Origin: Mesodorylaimus sp. YZB2_4
Taxonomy: Eukaryota; Nematoda; Enoplea; Dorylaimida; Dorylaimidae
Direction: 5' to 3'
NCBI GenBank assembly: GCA_030248295.1
Contig: JASANH010001643.1
Location: 62,001-126,000, forward strand
Length of the DNA: 64,000 nt
Numbering within the stretch: the stretch's first letter is position 1; each line of letters starts with the position of its first letter. The translations under genes and the position numbers were made by a program. Shown piece by piece: positions 21,671 to 32,500 of the stretch. The notes below the pieces were generated by a model. It was not told the origin of the DNA and did not search any database. It was given only the letters and a program-made list of their open reading frames with translations.

Positions 21671-23010
21671 ATGTCAAACTCACTCGGTAAAGATCATACC
21701 AATAAGCCAGCCATGCTGACCTTGGCTGATTCTGTTCACGGTGTCCCGACTCGTCCATCAGCGGAACGCCGTTGGATAAACAGAATCCGCACTGAATTTG
21801 CCTTGGAAATGGACACCAAGGACCAAACCTCAAGTTCTTTACTACGTTATAAAGCTTGGTGGTTCGACACAGCCCGCCAATGCCTAGCTGAATTTCTGGG
21901 TGACCTTATGTTTATTTTGATCGGCTCACTGGCGTCTGGAACCAGCTCCATTAGCTCAGGGTCTGGTTCGCCTGTGACAGCAGCATTTGGACAGGGCTTG
22001 ACGATGGCATCGCTTATCATTAGCATAGGCCACATAAGGTGCGCTTCCTTGTTAGTTAGTACTTCCTCTGCCGAAGTTTTTTTATTTTAGTGGAGGCCAT
22101 TTCAATCCCGCCGTCACGATTGGATTTCTGCTTGTTAAAGCCATTCACCCAATTCGTGCCTTGCTTTTCATCATTGCACAATTGCTGGGCGGATTCTTTG
22201 GGGCTTTGTTTGTCAGGGTGCGTATTGAGAACTTTAATTAACCAAACCTGAATATAATGCTCTTCGTGCTTTCAGTTAGTCACGTCCGCTTCGCTCTACG
22301 AACAGTCGTATAATGGCATTACCACCGTTGCTCATCCCGATCAGATCAGCAGTGGAGAGGTGCGTAACTTACGGGGTATACAATGCTAGGTATGGACAGG
22401 CAGAGTTTTTCAGGCCATTGCATGTGAGTTGATCCTGACATATTTCCTGGTCCAAACGATTCTGTGCTCTTTCGTGGAGACTAACGGCAGCAACTTACTC
22501 GGAGCGCTGGCTGTTGGATTCGTTATTGCGGTTGACATTCTGGCGGGGTAAGTCCTTATGATCACACCTACAAGTTCGATACGGCCCCTTCTGAAGGGGT
22601 CACGCAAACAGCCCGTGTTGCGCTCATAGGTGAACGCTATTATGTACAGTAGTATCCTTGACGCCCTACAATAGTTTGCAGGGGTGGAATCAGTGGCGCA
22701 AGCATGAACCCAGCTCGCAGTTTTGGCCCTTCCTTGGCAGCTTCCATTTATAAGTCGTGGACTAAGAATGGTATATCAGCAAGAGACGATCCCTGGGCTT
22801 ACCAGTATGTGTACTGGGTCGGCCCGACACTCGGAGCAATGCTGGCTGCGTTGGTGTACAAGTAAGATACATACCTGCTGGAGTAGGCCTGCGATGATTG
22901 GATACTACAGCATGTATAAGCCATGCCGTGAATCACATTGTTTCAGGCTAATCTTGGCAAATGACGAAAAGCGTTGGCTACTTCGAAGCGTTTCTGCGAA
23001 GTCACCTTGA
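21671..23010 (+). CDS. Aquaporin, AQP8-like, 6 exons (318 aa)
   Basis: This is a membrane channel for water and possibly ammonia or peroxide. Exons are 21671-22038, 22091-22217, 22276-22359, 22414-22547, 22682-22861 and 22947-23010. All junctions are GT-AG and the sum is 957 nt. Both half-helix motifs are present: [10 protein letters not shown] (joined across the first intron) and [13 protein letters not shown]. The first helix ([16 protein letters not shown]) and the stretch [21 protein letters not shown] resemble the AQP8 group more than AQP1-like or glycerol channels, and the aspartate after NPAR found in aquaglyceroporins is absent. The N-terminal tail is long (about 60 residues); a later ATG at 21713 is an alternative start. 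Confidence 0.93.
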
Positions 23011-23273
23011 AAGGTTGAAAGGTCACGGTCGTTTTTGTTCAAGATAAGATGACAATGACCTGTATTCCTCTATGATTTTGGTTTTTTTACAGCAAGCTTA
23101 TTATGCACTCAATTCATTTGCTACTGTGACAGGCTACCTAAGCGAAACAACGTTATACGAGCAAGCAACTATAGTTATCAGTAAATGGCAATGGCCTTCA
23201 AAAAACATAGCCCCCTAGGTACCCAGGCGGTCACAAAGAATCTTCTGTCAAATCATGGGAATCTTCTCTCTCG

Positions 23274-23753
23274 TTACGACTTGCTCTTCAAATAGCGATA
23301 GAATCTCAGCACTTGCACGAAAATAAATACTTCGATGATCGCAGATACGCTGCATATTATAGCAAGGGCAATCAAAGCATTTTTAGCTTCTGGTGAAATA
23401 GGGTGGGATTGGTCAGTTCCTTGTTTTGAGTATGCAATGGCAGCTAAAATGGCCATGGTCAAAGACGAGCCGAGGATATGTAATATTTGATAAACCATGA
23501 AAGGAATCACCAGGACCGCTTTTCCCTTGTAAGCAGCGTAAACAAGCAGACTGGTCACGATCAAACCAAAAATAAAGAACCCAACACTCAAGACAATATA
23601 TTTGGTGTCTCCATTAGTTGCTCCAGCGCTCGTGACCGAAAGCAACGAAATGAAATTTAGAGCTGCAATAATGTAGATGCATGTTGTAATTCTGCAACAG
23701 GAACCAAAGCAGCATTTCGGCTCGTCGCCTTCGTGACCGTAGATGACTGGCAT
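23274..23753 (-). CDS. Small four-helix membrane protein (159 aa)
   Basis: A single-exon gene with four hydrophobic segments, at about residues 23-45, 52-75, 80-108 and 125-150. A Cys-rich N-terminal stretch (KCCFGSCCRI) precedes the first helix, and a short basic tail (FYRYLKSKS) ends the protein. The size and topology resemble the LAPTM4/DUF7027-like four-helix proteins common in nematodes, but I see no diagnostic motif. It is convergent with the aquaporin: the two stops are about 260 bp apart. Confidence 0.7.
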   Translation of the reverse strand: MPVIYGHEGDEPKCCFGSCCRITTCIYIIAALNFISLLSVTSAGATNGDTKYIVLSVGFFIFGLIVTSLLVYAAYKGKAVLVIPFMVYQILHILGSSLTMAILAAIAYSKQGTDQSHPISPEAKNALIALAIICSVSAIIEVFIFVQVLRFYRYLKSKS

Positions 23754-24210
23754 AATGAAATATGATAAATACAGAACTAAGGCAAAGTACCAAACAGCGC
23801 TTTGAAGCCTCCAAATCGAGAAAAGTGAAAGTCAGAATAAACGTCTTTCGAGAGCGCCCTGAGCTTTATAAGAAGCCTTATTTTCATCATAGTATTGGCG
23901 TACGCGAGGATTGTTAGTCAAGGGTGATTTATTCCGAGGTGGTAGGTCAATGTAGGCAATACTTTTTTGCTAGTGAATCATATCGGATGATCGAAAGTCA
24001 GGCTTGTGCAGGAGCGACCACGCAAAATTATATGGCTTTTGATTTGCATATAGTGTACGTAGTTACCGCCTAACTAGCGATAAGAGCCGTTGACGTCATT
24101 GTCTGGATGTGCCAAAGGTCGGATGACGCGTGCATGTGCAGTTGTAATTCAAATCGTAGTCAAGCGTCAGTTTTTGAACCATGCTGTACCATTTACAGCG
24201 TGACGTTCGA
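23754..24210. other. Intergenic stretch, no gene seen
   Basis: It lies between the four-helix protein start and the bestrophin stop. No recognised coding sequence. Confidence 0.4.
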
Positions 24211-26324
24211 TCAGAAATACAAAAGACGCGACTCGGCATCAGCAACAGAAACAGCATGCACTCTGTTATCGTTCTCACGGTCAGTCCTAATCGGGCAATG
24301 GTTATATTTTAAATCATCTTCGCTATTAAATTTGAATTGTGCGTGAATTGTCGGCGGCCTGTCAGGTATGGCGGCTGAGAGTTTAGTATGGGGCAAGATG
24401 ACTTTGGCTTGACGAAAGAATCGATCAACATGCAGGGGCGGTACCTGGCTTGATCCATAATCAGCCATGGCCATGGCAACCTTTGCGTGCCTTTCAAGCA
24501 GGTAGTTCAGTTCGAGATCATCGTCGTCCTCTCCGAAAGGCCGTAGCAGATCTTGAGCCACTTTGAACCAGCCGATGTAAAAAACAAATTTAAGGATGGT
24601 CATAAAAGGAATCATTGTATTGACTTCGTTGAATGATCCTTGGCGTCCGATCAAACACAACGCGAAATACCCGTACAGTGCCACCCCCGTGGCTTGAGTG
24701 ATCAGCAAGGGCAAACAGATCCAGTCGTAACAGAAGACAATTCTCAGTGCAGTTCGGTACTTGTTGAATTCTTGATAGATCATGGCGGCGGGCTGAGGTC
24801 CGATTTGGTTAGGACCCGTGCCTACTAAAGGCACGATTAATTGTTGAGCCCACTGTAGGGGTATCTGCCAGCGAATATGAGGGCATGTGCATTGCATTAG
24901 CAATTGATGCTCTTCCTTCGTCATCATTCCTGTGTCGACTATGTGTTCCAATGTTGGAAACCTCTTACGGACTCGAGTCGATACACTGCTCATGGCGATG
25001 ATTTGTGTCAGAGCCAGGTACCGAGCAATCGTGTGCCGTCGAAGGCGAGATTCTTCGTCTTGTTTGGGAATATTGCCATTAATCAAGCTCATAGCATCGT
25101 CCGGCCAAGGAATGCTCATCACCTGCTGCCACCAACGGGTTATTACTTGTGTGACGTAGAAACCGAGCATGAATTCTAAACAAAGGCATACATTACGCTG
25201 AGGGGGGATGCATCATAGAAAGCTAGTAGATATGACTAGGTCAAGAGAAACCAGACGGACTCACCAGACGCCTCCCGGAGGCAGTCTTTACTGAATGACA
25301 GAGACTGGCAGCCAGGCGGTATGGGCTGGTCATTGATAGCGGTTGTGACCAGCACGCCTGGCGGTCGGGAGTAATCGATACGCTCCCCTGGCTGGGACGT
25401 CAACCTCTTCGGTTGATGTTTCTAGAGCAGGTATAGTCGCGAGACTTGCCTACCTCCAGTCGGAGTTTTTTGCTTTGAGACTTCGGTCTGGGTTGCCTCC
25501 ACTGAGGCACTAGGGGCCAGCGGGCGAAACCTACTCCGCTATTACCTACGCGGGAGGAGAAGGGTCGGCGAGCGTTTGGTGCGCCTTAGCGCGACGGTGG
25601 GTGGAACACCTAGCGCTGATAAGGCACCACCACTGGGGTGTTGGTTCTCCCAGTTGGAGAATCGCGGGGACGTCATTTTTCCAACGGTGGGAGGAATGTG
25701 ACCAGCACGCCTGGCGGTCGGGAGTAATCGATACGCTCCCCTGGCTGGGACGTCAACCTCTTCGGTTGATGTTTCTAGAGCAGGTATAGTCGCGAGACTT
25801 GCCTACCTCCAGTCGGAGTTTTTTGCTCAGAAACTTCGGTCTCGACTATCTCCCGCCGCCTGGGTGCGCTGGTTACACGGTGGGACACAGGCCTTCCTTC
25901 TGGTACGTCTCCCTCTCCTCACGATTAGGATTCTGTGCTTCTACCCAGTTTCTGTGGTACAGTCAGTCGACGATGATCGTTATCGATTGTTATCGAGTCC
26001 TGCAGTAAACATGTTGCTTGGCTCTTGGGACTTGCTGGGTCGTCTCTACCATCTAACCCCCTTTTTGGGCTCGTTCTCAGCACGAGCACTCCAGTTTGAG
26101 TAACCTCACTTACCAATCGGTAGTTCCGCTTCGTGTTTGTTAAACAAATCGATAACCTTCTTCACGTTGGAATGCCACGATTCTGGGATTGCAAAGTTCA
26201 AGATACCCGTGAGAATATAAAACAATACCAACCAGATTAACAACTCTGTCCAAATCGCTTTCCACACACTTCCTTTCCATTTGAAAAGGATGCGTATAAA
26301 CGTTCCAGAATAAGGGACGGTCAT
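24211..26324 (-). CDS. Bestrophin chloride channel, two exons (391 aa)
   Basis: This is a calcium-gated anion channel of the plasma membrane or an internal membrane. Exon 1 is 26324-26114, starting MTVPYSG; exon 2 is 25175-24211. The phases agree and the sum is 1,176 nt. Family marks are FKWKGSVWKAIWTELL near the N terminus, LGFYVTQVITRWW with the two neck phenylalanines kept (PIEFMLGF), PWPD, and PFGEDDDDLELNYLLERH, the acidic calcium clasp. The protein ends soon after the conserved domain, so the long variable tail of many bestrophins is missing. The 938-bp intron holds a 535-bp insertion of structured repeats. A partial copy of the intron and exon-2 start lies upstream at 26812-27530. Confidence 0.93.
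25343..25877 (+). mobile_element. Structured hairpin element, double copy in bestrophin intron
   Basis: The insertion starts TTGTGACCAGC and ends GCTGGTTACA, giving inverted ends, with CGG on both sides (25340-25342 and 25878-25880). It contains two nearly identical hairpin units, about 25346-25480 and 25697-25830, separated by a further hairpin-rich spacer including TTCTCC-CAGTT-GGAGAA. The hairpins correspond to those of the copy at 6260. GGGAG/CTCCC replaces GAGAG/CTCTC, the GNRA loop is GCGA instead of GCAA, and the UUCG stem is AGAC/GTCT instead of GCCGAC. The matching site at about 27508 lacks the insertion. Confidence 0.85.
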
Positions 26325-26811
26325 GCCTTGACTCAGCTTATGCAAAGGAAGCCAATGACAACTCAGAATATGACACGGCCAAGAATGCACTTATGAGCAA
26401 CTTCTACGAGTATGACTAGAGCGATTGACGAGCCACCTTCCTTTGTCCGATTAACGGAACACGCGAATAAATATGCAAGTACGTGAAACAGGTTAGCCCA
26501 AGGGCAGCTGAAAGTGGCTTCCAGCTGACTGGTGGCGAGCGCGCCATTCTGGGACTTGCTATCGGTACTGAAGAAATGTTTTTCCGTACGTCATAAGATA
26601 AGACACCCACTGAAGAGCTAGTGTCAATCACAGCACGCGAGGTCTGTCATCATAGAATCGAATTCAAAAGCATCGAGCTTCTCGGGTTCCAGAAGCACGT
26701 AGTCTCACTGATCGTGACTGTAAGTTCGGTCGCGCTGACGAACATTCTGACAGAAAGAAAATCTTCTCGATATACAGTATGGTACGCACAAGCCACTGCC
26801 ATTTGTACCAT
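26325..26811. other. Upstream region of bestrophin
   Basis: No gene seen. The bestrophin promoter should lie here, before the partial duplicate. Confidence 0.4.
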
Positions 26812-27530
26812 GGACCGTCCGTCCGGCCAAGGAATGCTCATCACCTGCGGCCACCAACGGGTTATTACTTGTGTGACGTGGAAACCGAGCATGAATTCTA
26901 AACGAAGGCATACATTACGCTGAGGGGGGATGCATCATGGAAAGCTAATAGAGATGACTAGGTCCAGAGAAACCAGACGGACTCACCAGACGCCTCCCGG
27001 AGGCAGTCTTTACTGAATGACTGACAAGGGAACATCGCCAACCGTTAAGTCGAATTTTGGAAAACCAAAAATTGTGACATGTTTCTGTGTGCAAAAGAAA
27101 GCTCTGTGCAAAATATTAGAGGCGTCTGGCCATCTGGTCAGTTCTGGTCAGCGCGAAGAGTGCAGTGAAATTTTCAAGTTCTGCTGGATTTCTTTGGTTT
27201 TTTCAGCAAAAAACCCCAAACCCGAGTGTCGGAAGCTTAAACTCTAAACTCCGAACCCAAAAATCTAGTTTGGAAAGAACTTTGCGTTTTTTTCTCAACG
27301 CTCAGCTTCGTTAACACACAAAAATTCGGGACTTTTGGCGTTGACCACTGCTGACCAATTGGCCAGACGCCTCTAATATTTTGCACAGAGCTTTCTTTTG
27401 CACCTAGGAACATATTACAATTTTTGGTTTCTCAAAGTTCGACTTAATGGTTGACGATGTTCCCTTGTGAGACTGGCAGCCTGGAGGTATGAGCTCGTCA
27501 TTGATAAAGGTGGGACACAGGCCTTCCTGG
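26812..27530 (-). pseudogene. Partial duplicate of bestrophin intron and exon-2 start
   Basis: Bases 26812-27022 match about 25093-25300 at high identity, covering the first part of exon 2 (LGFHVTQVITRWWPQV), its acceptor and the adjacent intron. After a 445-bp foldback insertion, 27470-27530 continues the match with 25299-25338 and then jumps to 25879, skipping the structured element. No further bestrophin coding sequence follows, so this is a non-functional fragment. Confidence 0.85.
27024..27468. mobile_element. Foldback MITE with arms of about 115 bp
   Basis: The left arm starts ACAAGGGAACATCG and the right arm ends CGATGTTCCCTTGT. The arms (about 27024-27140 and 27350-27468) are imperfect complements over their full length and include GAGGCGTCTGGCCA and its complement. 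The centre encodes nothing recognised. It interrupts the duplicated bestrophin intron: the native copy at 25290-25310 reads through without it, so it inserted after the duplication, or only in this copy. Confidence 0.85.
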
Positions 27531-28143
27531 ATATCACTCTGAAACCAAGATCAGGAGTAGACAGAATCAGAGAAATAAGTTGAACCGACTTAAGGTAAAA
27601 ACATTCAGAACAATGAGGCGTATTTGAAACAGCACCAACGAAGAAAAAATTATCTGCGCTAATGAAGGCCGTAGGATAGGTCAAAAAATTAACTGTTTCT
27701 TTCGCCAATGTTATACCTTTTAATTTTATGAATCAAAGGACCCAGCGCATTGTAATAGGCGTGGACTAGGCATATGCTATGCCCTCTGGCCTATGTGTGC
27801 ACTGGTTCAGGGAACCGGTCCGCCTCTCCTAAGTCAGGGCCAGCACGAGACCGAGAGCGGTCGAGGTCGAGTGACTGGTCTGATTGCAGACATCGGTTGA
27901 GAACTAGTCTTGAGTTGCCTGACCTGAACTTGCTCTGTGAGCACTTCGGGCTCAGGTCCGTCAGAACCCCCTTGACGGCCGGCACGTGCGGCTGCTCCCC
28001 GAATTGTGAGTCTACACGGCCCTTGTGGTGTGATGGCTAGTAAACGATATCGCAAGGTGTCCGTGGACTGCGTGGGTTGGTTCCTGGCTTGAGCCATCCT
28101 CTGGTCAGCCCTAGATAGCCCTAGGGCGAGCCAAGGATTTCAG
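27531..28143. other. Flank of the LTR retrotransposon, no gene seen
   Basis: Short open frames only. It ends with TCAG (28140-28143), the target duplication of the retrotransposon. Confidence 0.5.
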
Positions 28144-28343
28144 TGTCACGGTAGAGTTCGTATCTCCCGCATAGATATCATATAGTGTAGCGTGCGTTAG
28201 TGTAAAGCTTGCTCGCCAGGGCTACGGCCAGAGCAGGCGACCGGTGTGATGTATGGGAGAACCGTAATATAATTCTCGTCTAGTGCGGTTGGCCTCGAGA
28301 TTGCTCTTCTCCACACGCGGTCACGTCGGACGGCAACGTGACA
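28144..28343 (+). repeat. 5' LTR of Ty3/Gypsy element (200 bp)
   Basis: It begins TGTCACG and ends CGTGACA. It differs from the 3' LTR by about two bases in 200, as seen by eye (ATATAA versus ACATAA, ATTGCT versus ATTCCT), which implies recent insertion. It is preceded by TCAG, repeated after the 3' LTR. Confidence 0.97.
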
Positions 28344-29462
28344 TTTCTGGCGAGCTTGGCAGGAGCCGAGTCATGCTCTACTCTGTGTGGCGAGATAGTG
28401 GTGAAGCAACGAAATGATAGCCACCTCTCGCATGTCGGAGAAGCCAGGAATGGTAGTACAAACGACAGGGCCTGCTACCGGTGCAGACAGTTGGGTCACA
28501 TAGCACGAGCATGTGTGGATCGCAGAAACGATCACGCGGGTGGTCAGCACAGGTCTCGTAGTAGTTATCCGCAGCGAAATGGCCGCAGGGAGTTCCAAAG
28601 CAGTAGAGGACGACATAGTCCAGGTCACAGAGACCAGTACGGTCGAGGACGACGTTTTTCGTCTCGGGAAAATAGTAGCAACAGTTACAGTCGTGGTAAC
28701 TATCAGAATGATCGCGGACGGTCGGTTGACCGGAGGCGGAGAGTCAATTCCGTTTCGGATGACGGCTCGCGATCCGAAGAATATGGTGAGCAGAGTGACG
28801 AGTGCCAGGGGTATCGGCAGGATGAGGGCCAAAATACGGTTGGCGGAAGGTGTCATACAGTGCTGGGCATGCACAAGGATGCGCCGCATAGAGGATCGGC
28901 ACCAGTTTCGCAGGAGGCGAATGCAGTAAAACGGAAAATTGGTCAGTTGAGTTACGTGTTATGCCAGGTTAATGGGCAGGACGTACCCGTGATGCTGGAT
29001 AGTGGCGCTACCGTAACCCTGATAAGCAAGGCAGTGGCGGAGAAAATCATACCGCGTAAAGATTGGAGGCCTAGTTCGGCTAGCCCGAAAGGTCTAGGTA
29101 AAGACGGCACGCTAGAAATCGAGGCAGAGGTTGGAGTTGACCTGAAGGTTGGTTCGATAGTCGAACGACACGTAGTGCTGATATCGAGCACGATGGGTGC
29201 AATACCCGCCATCTTGGGCACAGATTTTACAGGCCCATGCCATAGCGAGCGGTACAGGTACTGTGCAGATTTGTCGCACGCTCAGGAAAAGCAGGGGCTC
29301 GTGGGAGTAGTGTTGAACTCTGAGTGCTCTGTGTATGTGTGCGCCGACGTTGTGATTCCGGCGAGGATCGAAATAATAATTGAGGCTGAGCTGCGAGCGC
29401 TGTCCAATGAGGTATCTGTTGACCAAGGGTGCTTGGAACCCAGTACGAACGTAGGAGCGTAA
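28344..29462 (+). CDS. Gag remnant (zinc knuckle) and aspartic protease of the Gypsy element
   Basis: The open frame runs from the 5' LTR to TAA at 29460. A CCHC knuckle, CYRCRQLGHIARAC, lies at about 28473-28514. An Arg/Ser/Tyr-rich linker follows, then the retropepsin motif VMLDSGATVTLIS (about 28987-29025) with its catalytic Asp, and ILGTDF near the end, the usual second protease motif. There is no ATG before the knuckle, so the true start is unclear. The capsid domain of normal Gag is missing. The host flank starts only after the distal LTR, so the loss is internal. Confidence 0.8.
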   Translation, partial: FLASLAGAESCSTLCGEIVVKQRNDSHLSHVGEARNGSTNDRACYRCRQLGHIARACVDRRNDHAGGQHRSRSSYPQRNGRREFQSSRGRHSPGHRDQYGRGRRFSSRENSSNSYSRGNYQNDRGRSVDRRRRVNSVSDDGSRSEEYGEQSDECQGYRQDEGQNTVGGRCHTVLGMHKDAPHRGSAPVSQEANAVKRKIGQLSYVLCQVNGQDVPVMLDSGATVTLISKAVAEKIIPRKDWRPSSASPKGLGKDGTLEIEAEVGVDLKVGSIVERHVVLISSTMGAIPAILGTDFTGPCHSERYRYCADLSHAQEKQGLVGVVLNSECSVYVCADVVIPARIEIIIEAELRALSNEVSVDQGCLEPSTNVGA

Positions 29463-29513
29463 AAGAGGCTATTTGTGGCTCGTTCGTAGGTTAAACTGAA
29501 GGGAGACGGCCTC

Positions 29514-32500
29514 GTGCCAGTGATGGTAGCTAGTACAGCTACGGACGATAAGGTATTGCATAAAAATACGCGAATCGGCCAGTTCACGGTCATCGATAAG
29601 GGTGACCAAGTGGTGGCAGCTTGCGGTTCTGCCGAGGATAAACCGGTGTCTATTATGGACCCAATCGCGAAGATCGATTGGAGGGAGTCAGAGTTGACTG
29701 AGGATCAACGGAAACGCGTTGTTAGCGTATTACGTCAATACGAAGATGCTTTTGCTAAGCATGAAGGTGATATCGGAAAGACGAAGTTGCTACAACACAA
29801 AATCGTGTTGACAGGGGCGCCTCCGCCCAAGATGAGAGCTCGGAGAATACCAGAGGCAGTGAAGCCAGAGGTTGAGCGGCAATTGAAGGTGATGCAAACG
29901 CACGGTTGGATCAAACCGTCGTGCAGCCCAGTATCGGCTCCGCTAGTTATAGTGCCAAAGAAGGATGGAGGCACTAGGATTTGTATCGACTTCCGGGCAT
30001 TGAATGCTGTAACGAAGAAGGACTTGTACCCTATGCCACGCGTAGATGAAGCGTTGGATGCGCTGGGAGGTGCGAAGTGGTTCACGAGTTTGGACCTTCA
30101 GAGTGGGTACTGGCAGGTACCACTGAGCCCAGAGTCACAAGAATTGACGGCATTTTCAGCGCCAGGTGGACAATTCGAGTTCACGGTAATGCCATTTGGG
30201 TTAGTGAATGCGGGAGCGACATGTGAACGACTACTGGAGATGGTCCTATCGGGACTGCAGTGGGATCACTGTTTGGTGTATATCGATGATATACTGATCT
30301 ACAGTAAAACGTTTGACGATCACTTGCGGCATATCGGCAATGTGTTTGATCGGTTGGTGAAAGCGGGCTTGAAGGTTAAGCCATCAAAATGTCACTTCGC
30401 GAGGGCTGAAGTACCTTTCCTGGGTCATGTGGTCTCGAAGGCTGGGATCCACATGGACGAAAAGAAGGTTGCAGCAGTGCGGAAGTTTCCAGGCCCACAG
30501 AACATCAAGGATGTGTGGCGGTTCCTGGGTATGTGCAACTTCTATCGGGATTTCATCCCTCGATTTGCCATGATAGCGGCTCCGTTGTACAAACTGCTGT
30601 GCAAAGATCAGAGCTTCGTCTGGGATACCCAGTGCGAGGACGCGTTTATGGCGTTAAAGGAGATGTTGGTGTCCAAACCGATCTTGCGGTTCCCTGATTT
30701 CAAAAGGCAGTTCATACTGCAGACAGATGCGTCGAATGTCGGCATCGGGGCAGTGCTGTATCAACAGCATGGGAACGACAAATGGGTCGTAGCATACGCG
30801 TCAAGGACGCTAACGAAAGCTGAAAAGAATTATTCAGCGCTGGAGAAGGAATGCTTAGCGGTTGTTGAATATGTTAAGCACTTTCGACCATACCTCTATG
30901 GGGCAAAGTTCCTGTTGAGTACAGACCACCAACCGCTGAAATGGCTGATGGCACACAAGGAACCCACAGGTCGGATTGCACGGTGGGTATACCAGTTGTC
31001 GGAATACACGTTTGATGTAGAGCATGTGCCGGGGAAGACCAATGTTGTGGCAGATGCACTTTCTCGAAGCCCGATGTGCATGGTTTGCCCAGTGGCTGTA
31101 GAGACAGTCGGACAAAAAGCAGTGGAGTTGTCGGACCAGACACTTAAGGACGCACAGAGGGCAGATCAGTTCTGTCGAGCGCTAATAGACTATTTGGAAC
31201 AAAGAATGTTGCCCAAAGATCCGCGGGATGCGAGGCGGCTAAAAAAGCTTGCGCAGAGCTTTAGCCTTTCGGAAGTGGGCGTATTGCTACATTTTCCATT
31301 GGGGCAAGAACGGACAAAAGAGGATTGGATACAGATGGTAGTTCCATTATCCTTGCAGCGCTTGGTGTTTGACGCACTGCATGGTGATGCCGTGGCAGGT
31401 CATTTGGGTTTCACGAAGACCTTTGTCAAGCTGAGGCAACGGTTCTTTTGGCCAGGCATGTACAAGGACACTTTTCGCTGGTGTCAAAGTTGTTTGCCGT
31501 GTGCGAAGAACAAATCGTATGGTCAAACGGGTCGGGCACCCTTGAAACCACTGTGTGTGGAGAATCCGTTCGAGTTGGTGGCGATCGATGCCACGGGTCC
31601 ATTCCCTACAGATAGGGATGGCAGTAAATACGTCGTAATCGTGAGCGACTACTTGACGAAGTACATCGAGGCGTTCGCAGTGCCAAACATCAGGGCAGCG
31701 ACGGTAGCCCAGATCTTGGTAGACAAGATCATATGTCGGTGGGGAGCGCCACGACGAGTGCTGTCGGACAGAGGGGCTAATTTTACCTCAGAGTTGGTGC
31801 AGGGCGTGTGCGAGGCATTGCGCATCAAACGATCCCTGACGGTAGCGTACAGACCTCAGACTGATGGTCAGGTGGAGAGAGTAAATCGCGTGTTTCGCGA
31901 TATGCTGAGAATGTACGTAGACCAAGATCACCAGGACAATTGGAGTGGTTTTGTTCCGTTTGCCCGATTCGCGTACAATACGTCAGTCCATGAATCGACG
32001 GGTGAGACTCCGTTCTTTCTGATGCATGGTTTTGATGCACGGTTGGTGATCGATACGGGTATCTCGAGTTCAGCTAACAAATTTGGCAGCGCGATCGAAT
32101 ATCGCGAGAATGTGGTGCAGCAGCTCGAGCGGGCTCGGAGGTTAGCTTATGAGAGCATAGAACGAGTGCAAACACAGCGTAAGGAACGTTGGGATAAGAA
32201 TACGAAACTGGAGAAGGAGTTTCAGGCTGGTGATATGATGATGTATAAGCGAATGCATACACCGGCAGGCTTATCATCGAAGCTGTTGGGCTCCTGGACT
32301 GGACCCTATCGTGTCACGCAAGTGATATCGGCTCACAACTTGATTATCCGTCCGCAAGGAGGATTAGTTGGCGAAGAGAAGCGTGTTCACGTAGAGCAGG
32401 TGAAGCGGTATGTGCCCGAGGTGGATAGGCCACGCAAACCAAGACTGCTGAAGGTCGGCGACGCAGTGTGGGCCAAACTGAAGTACCACCCATATTTGCC

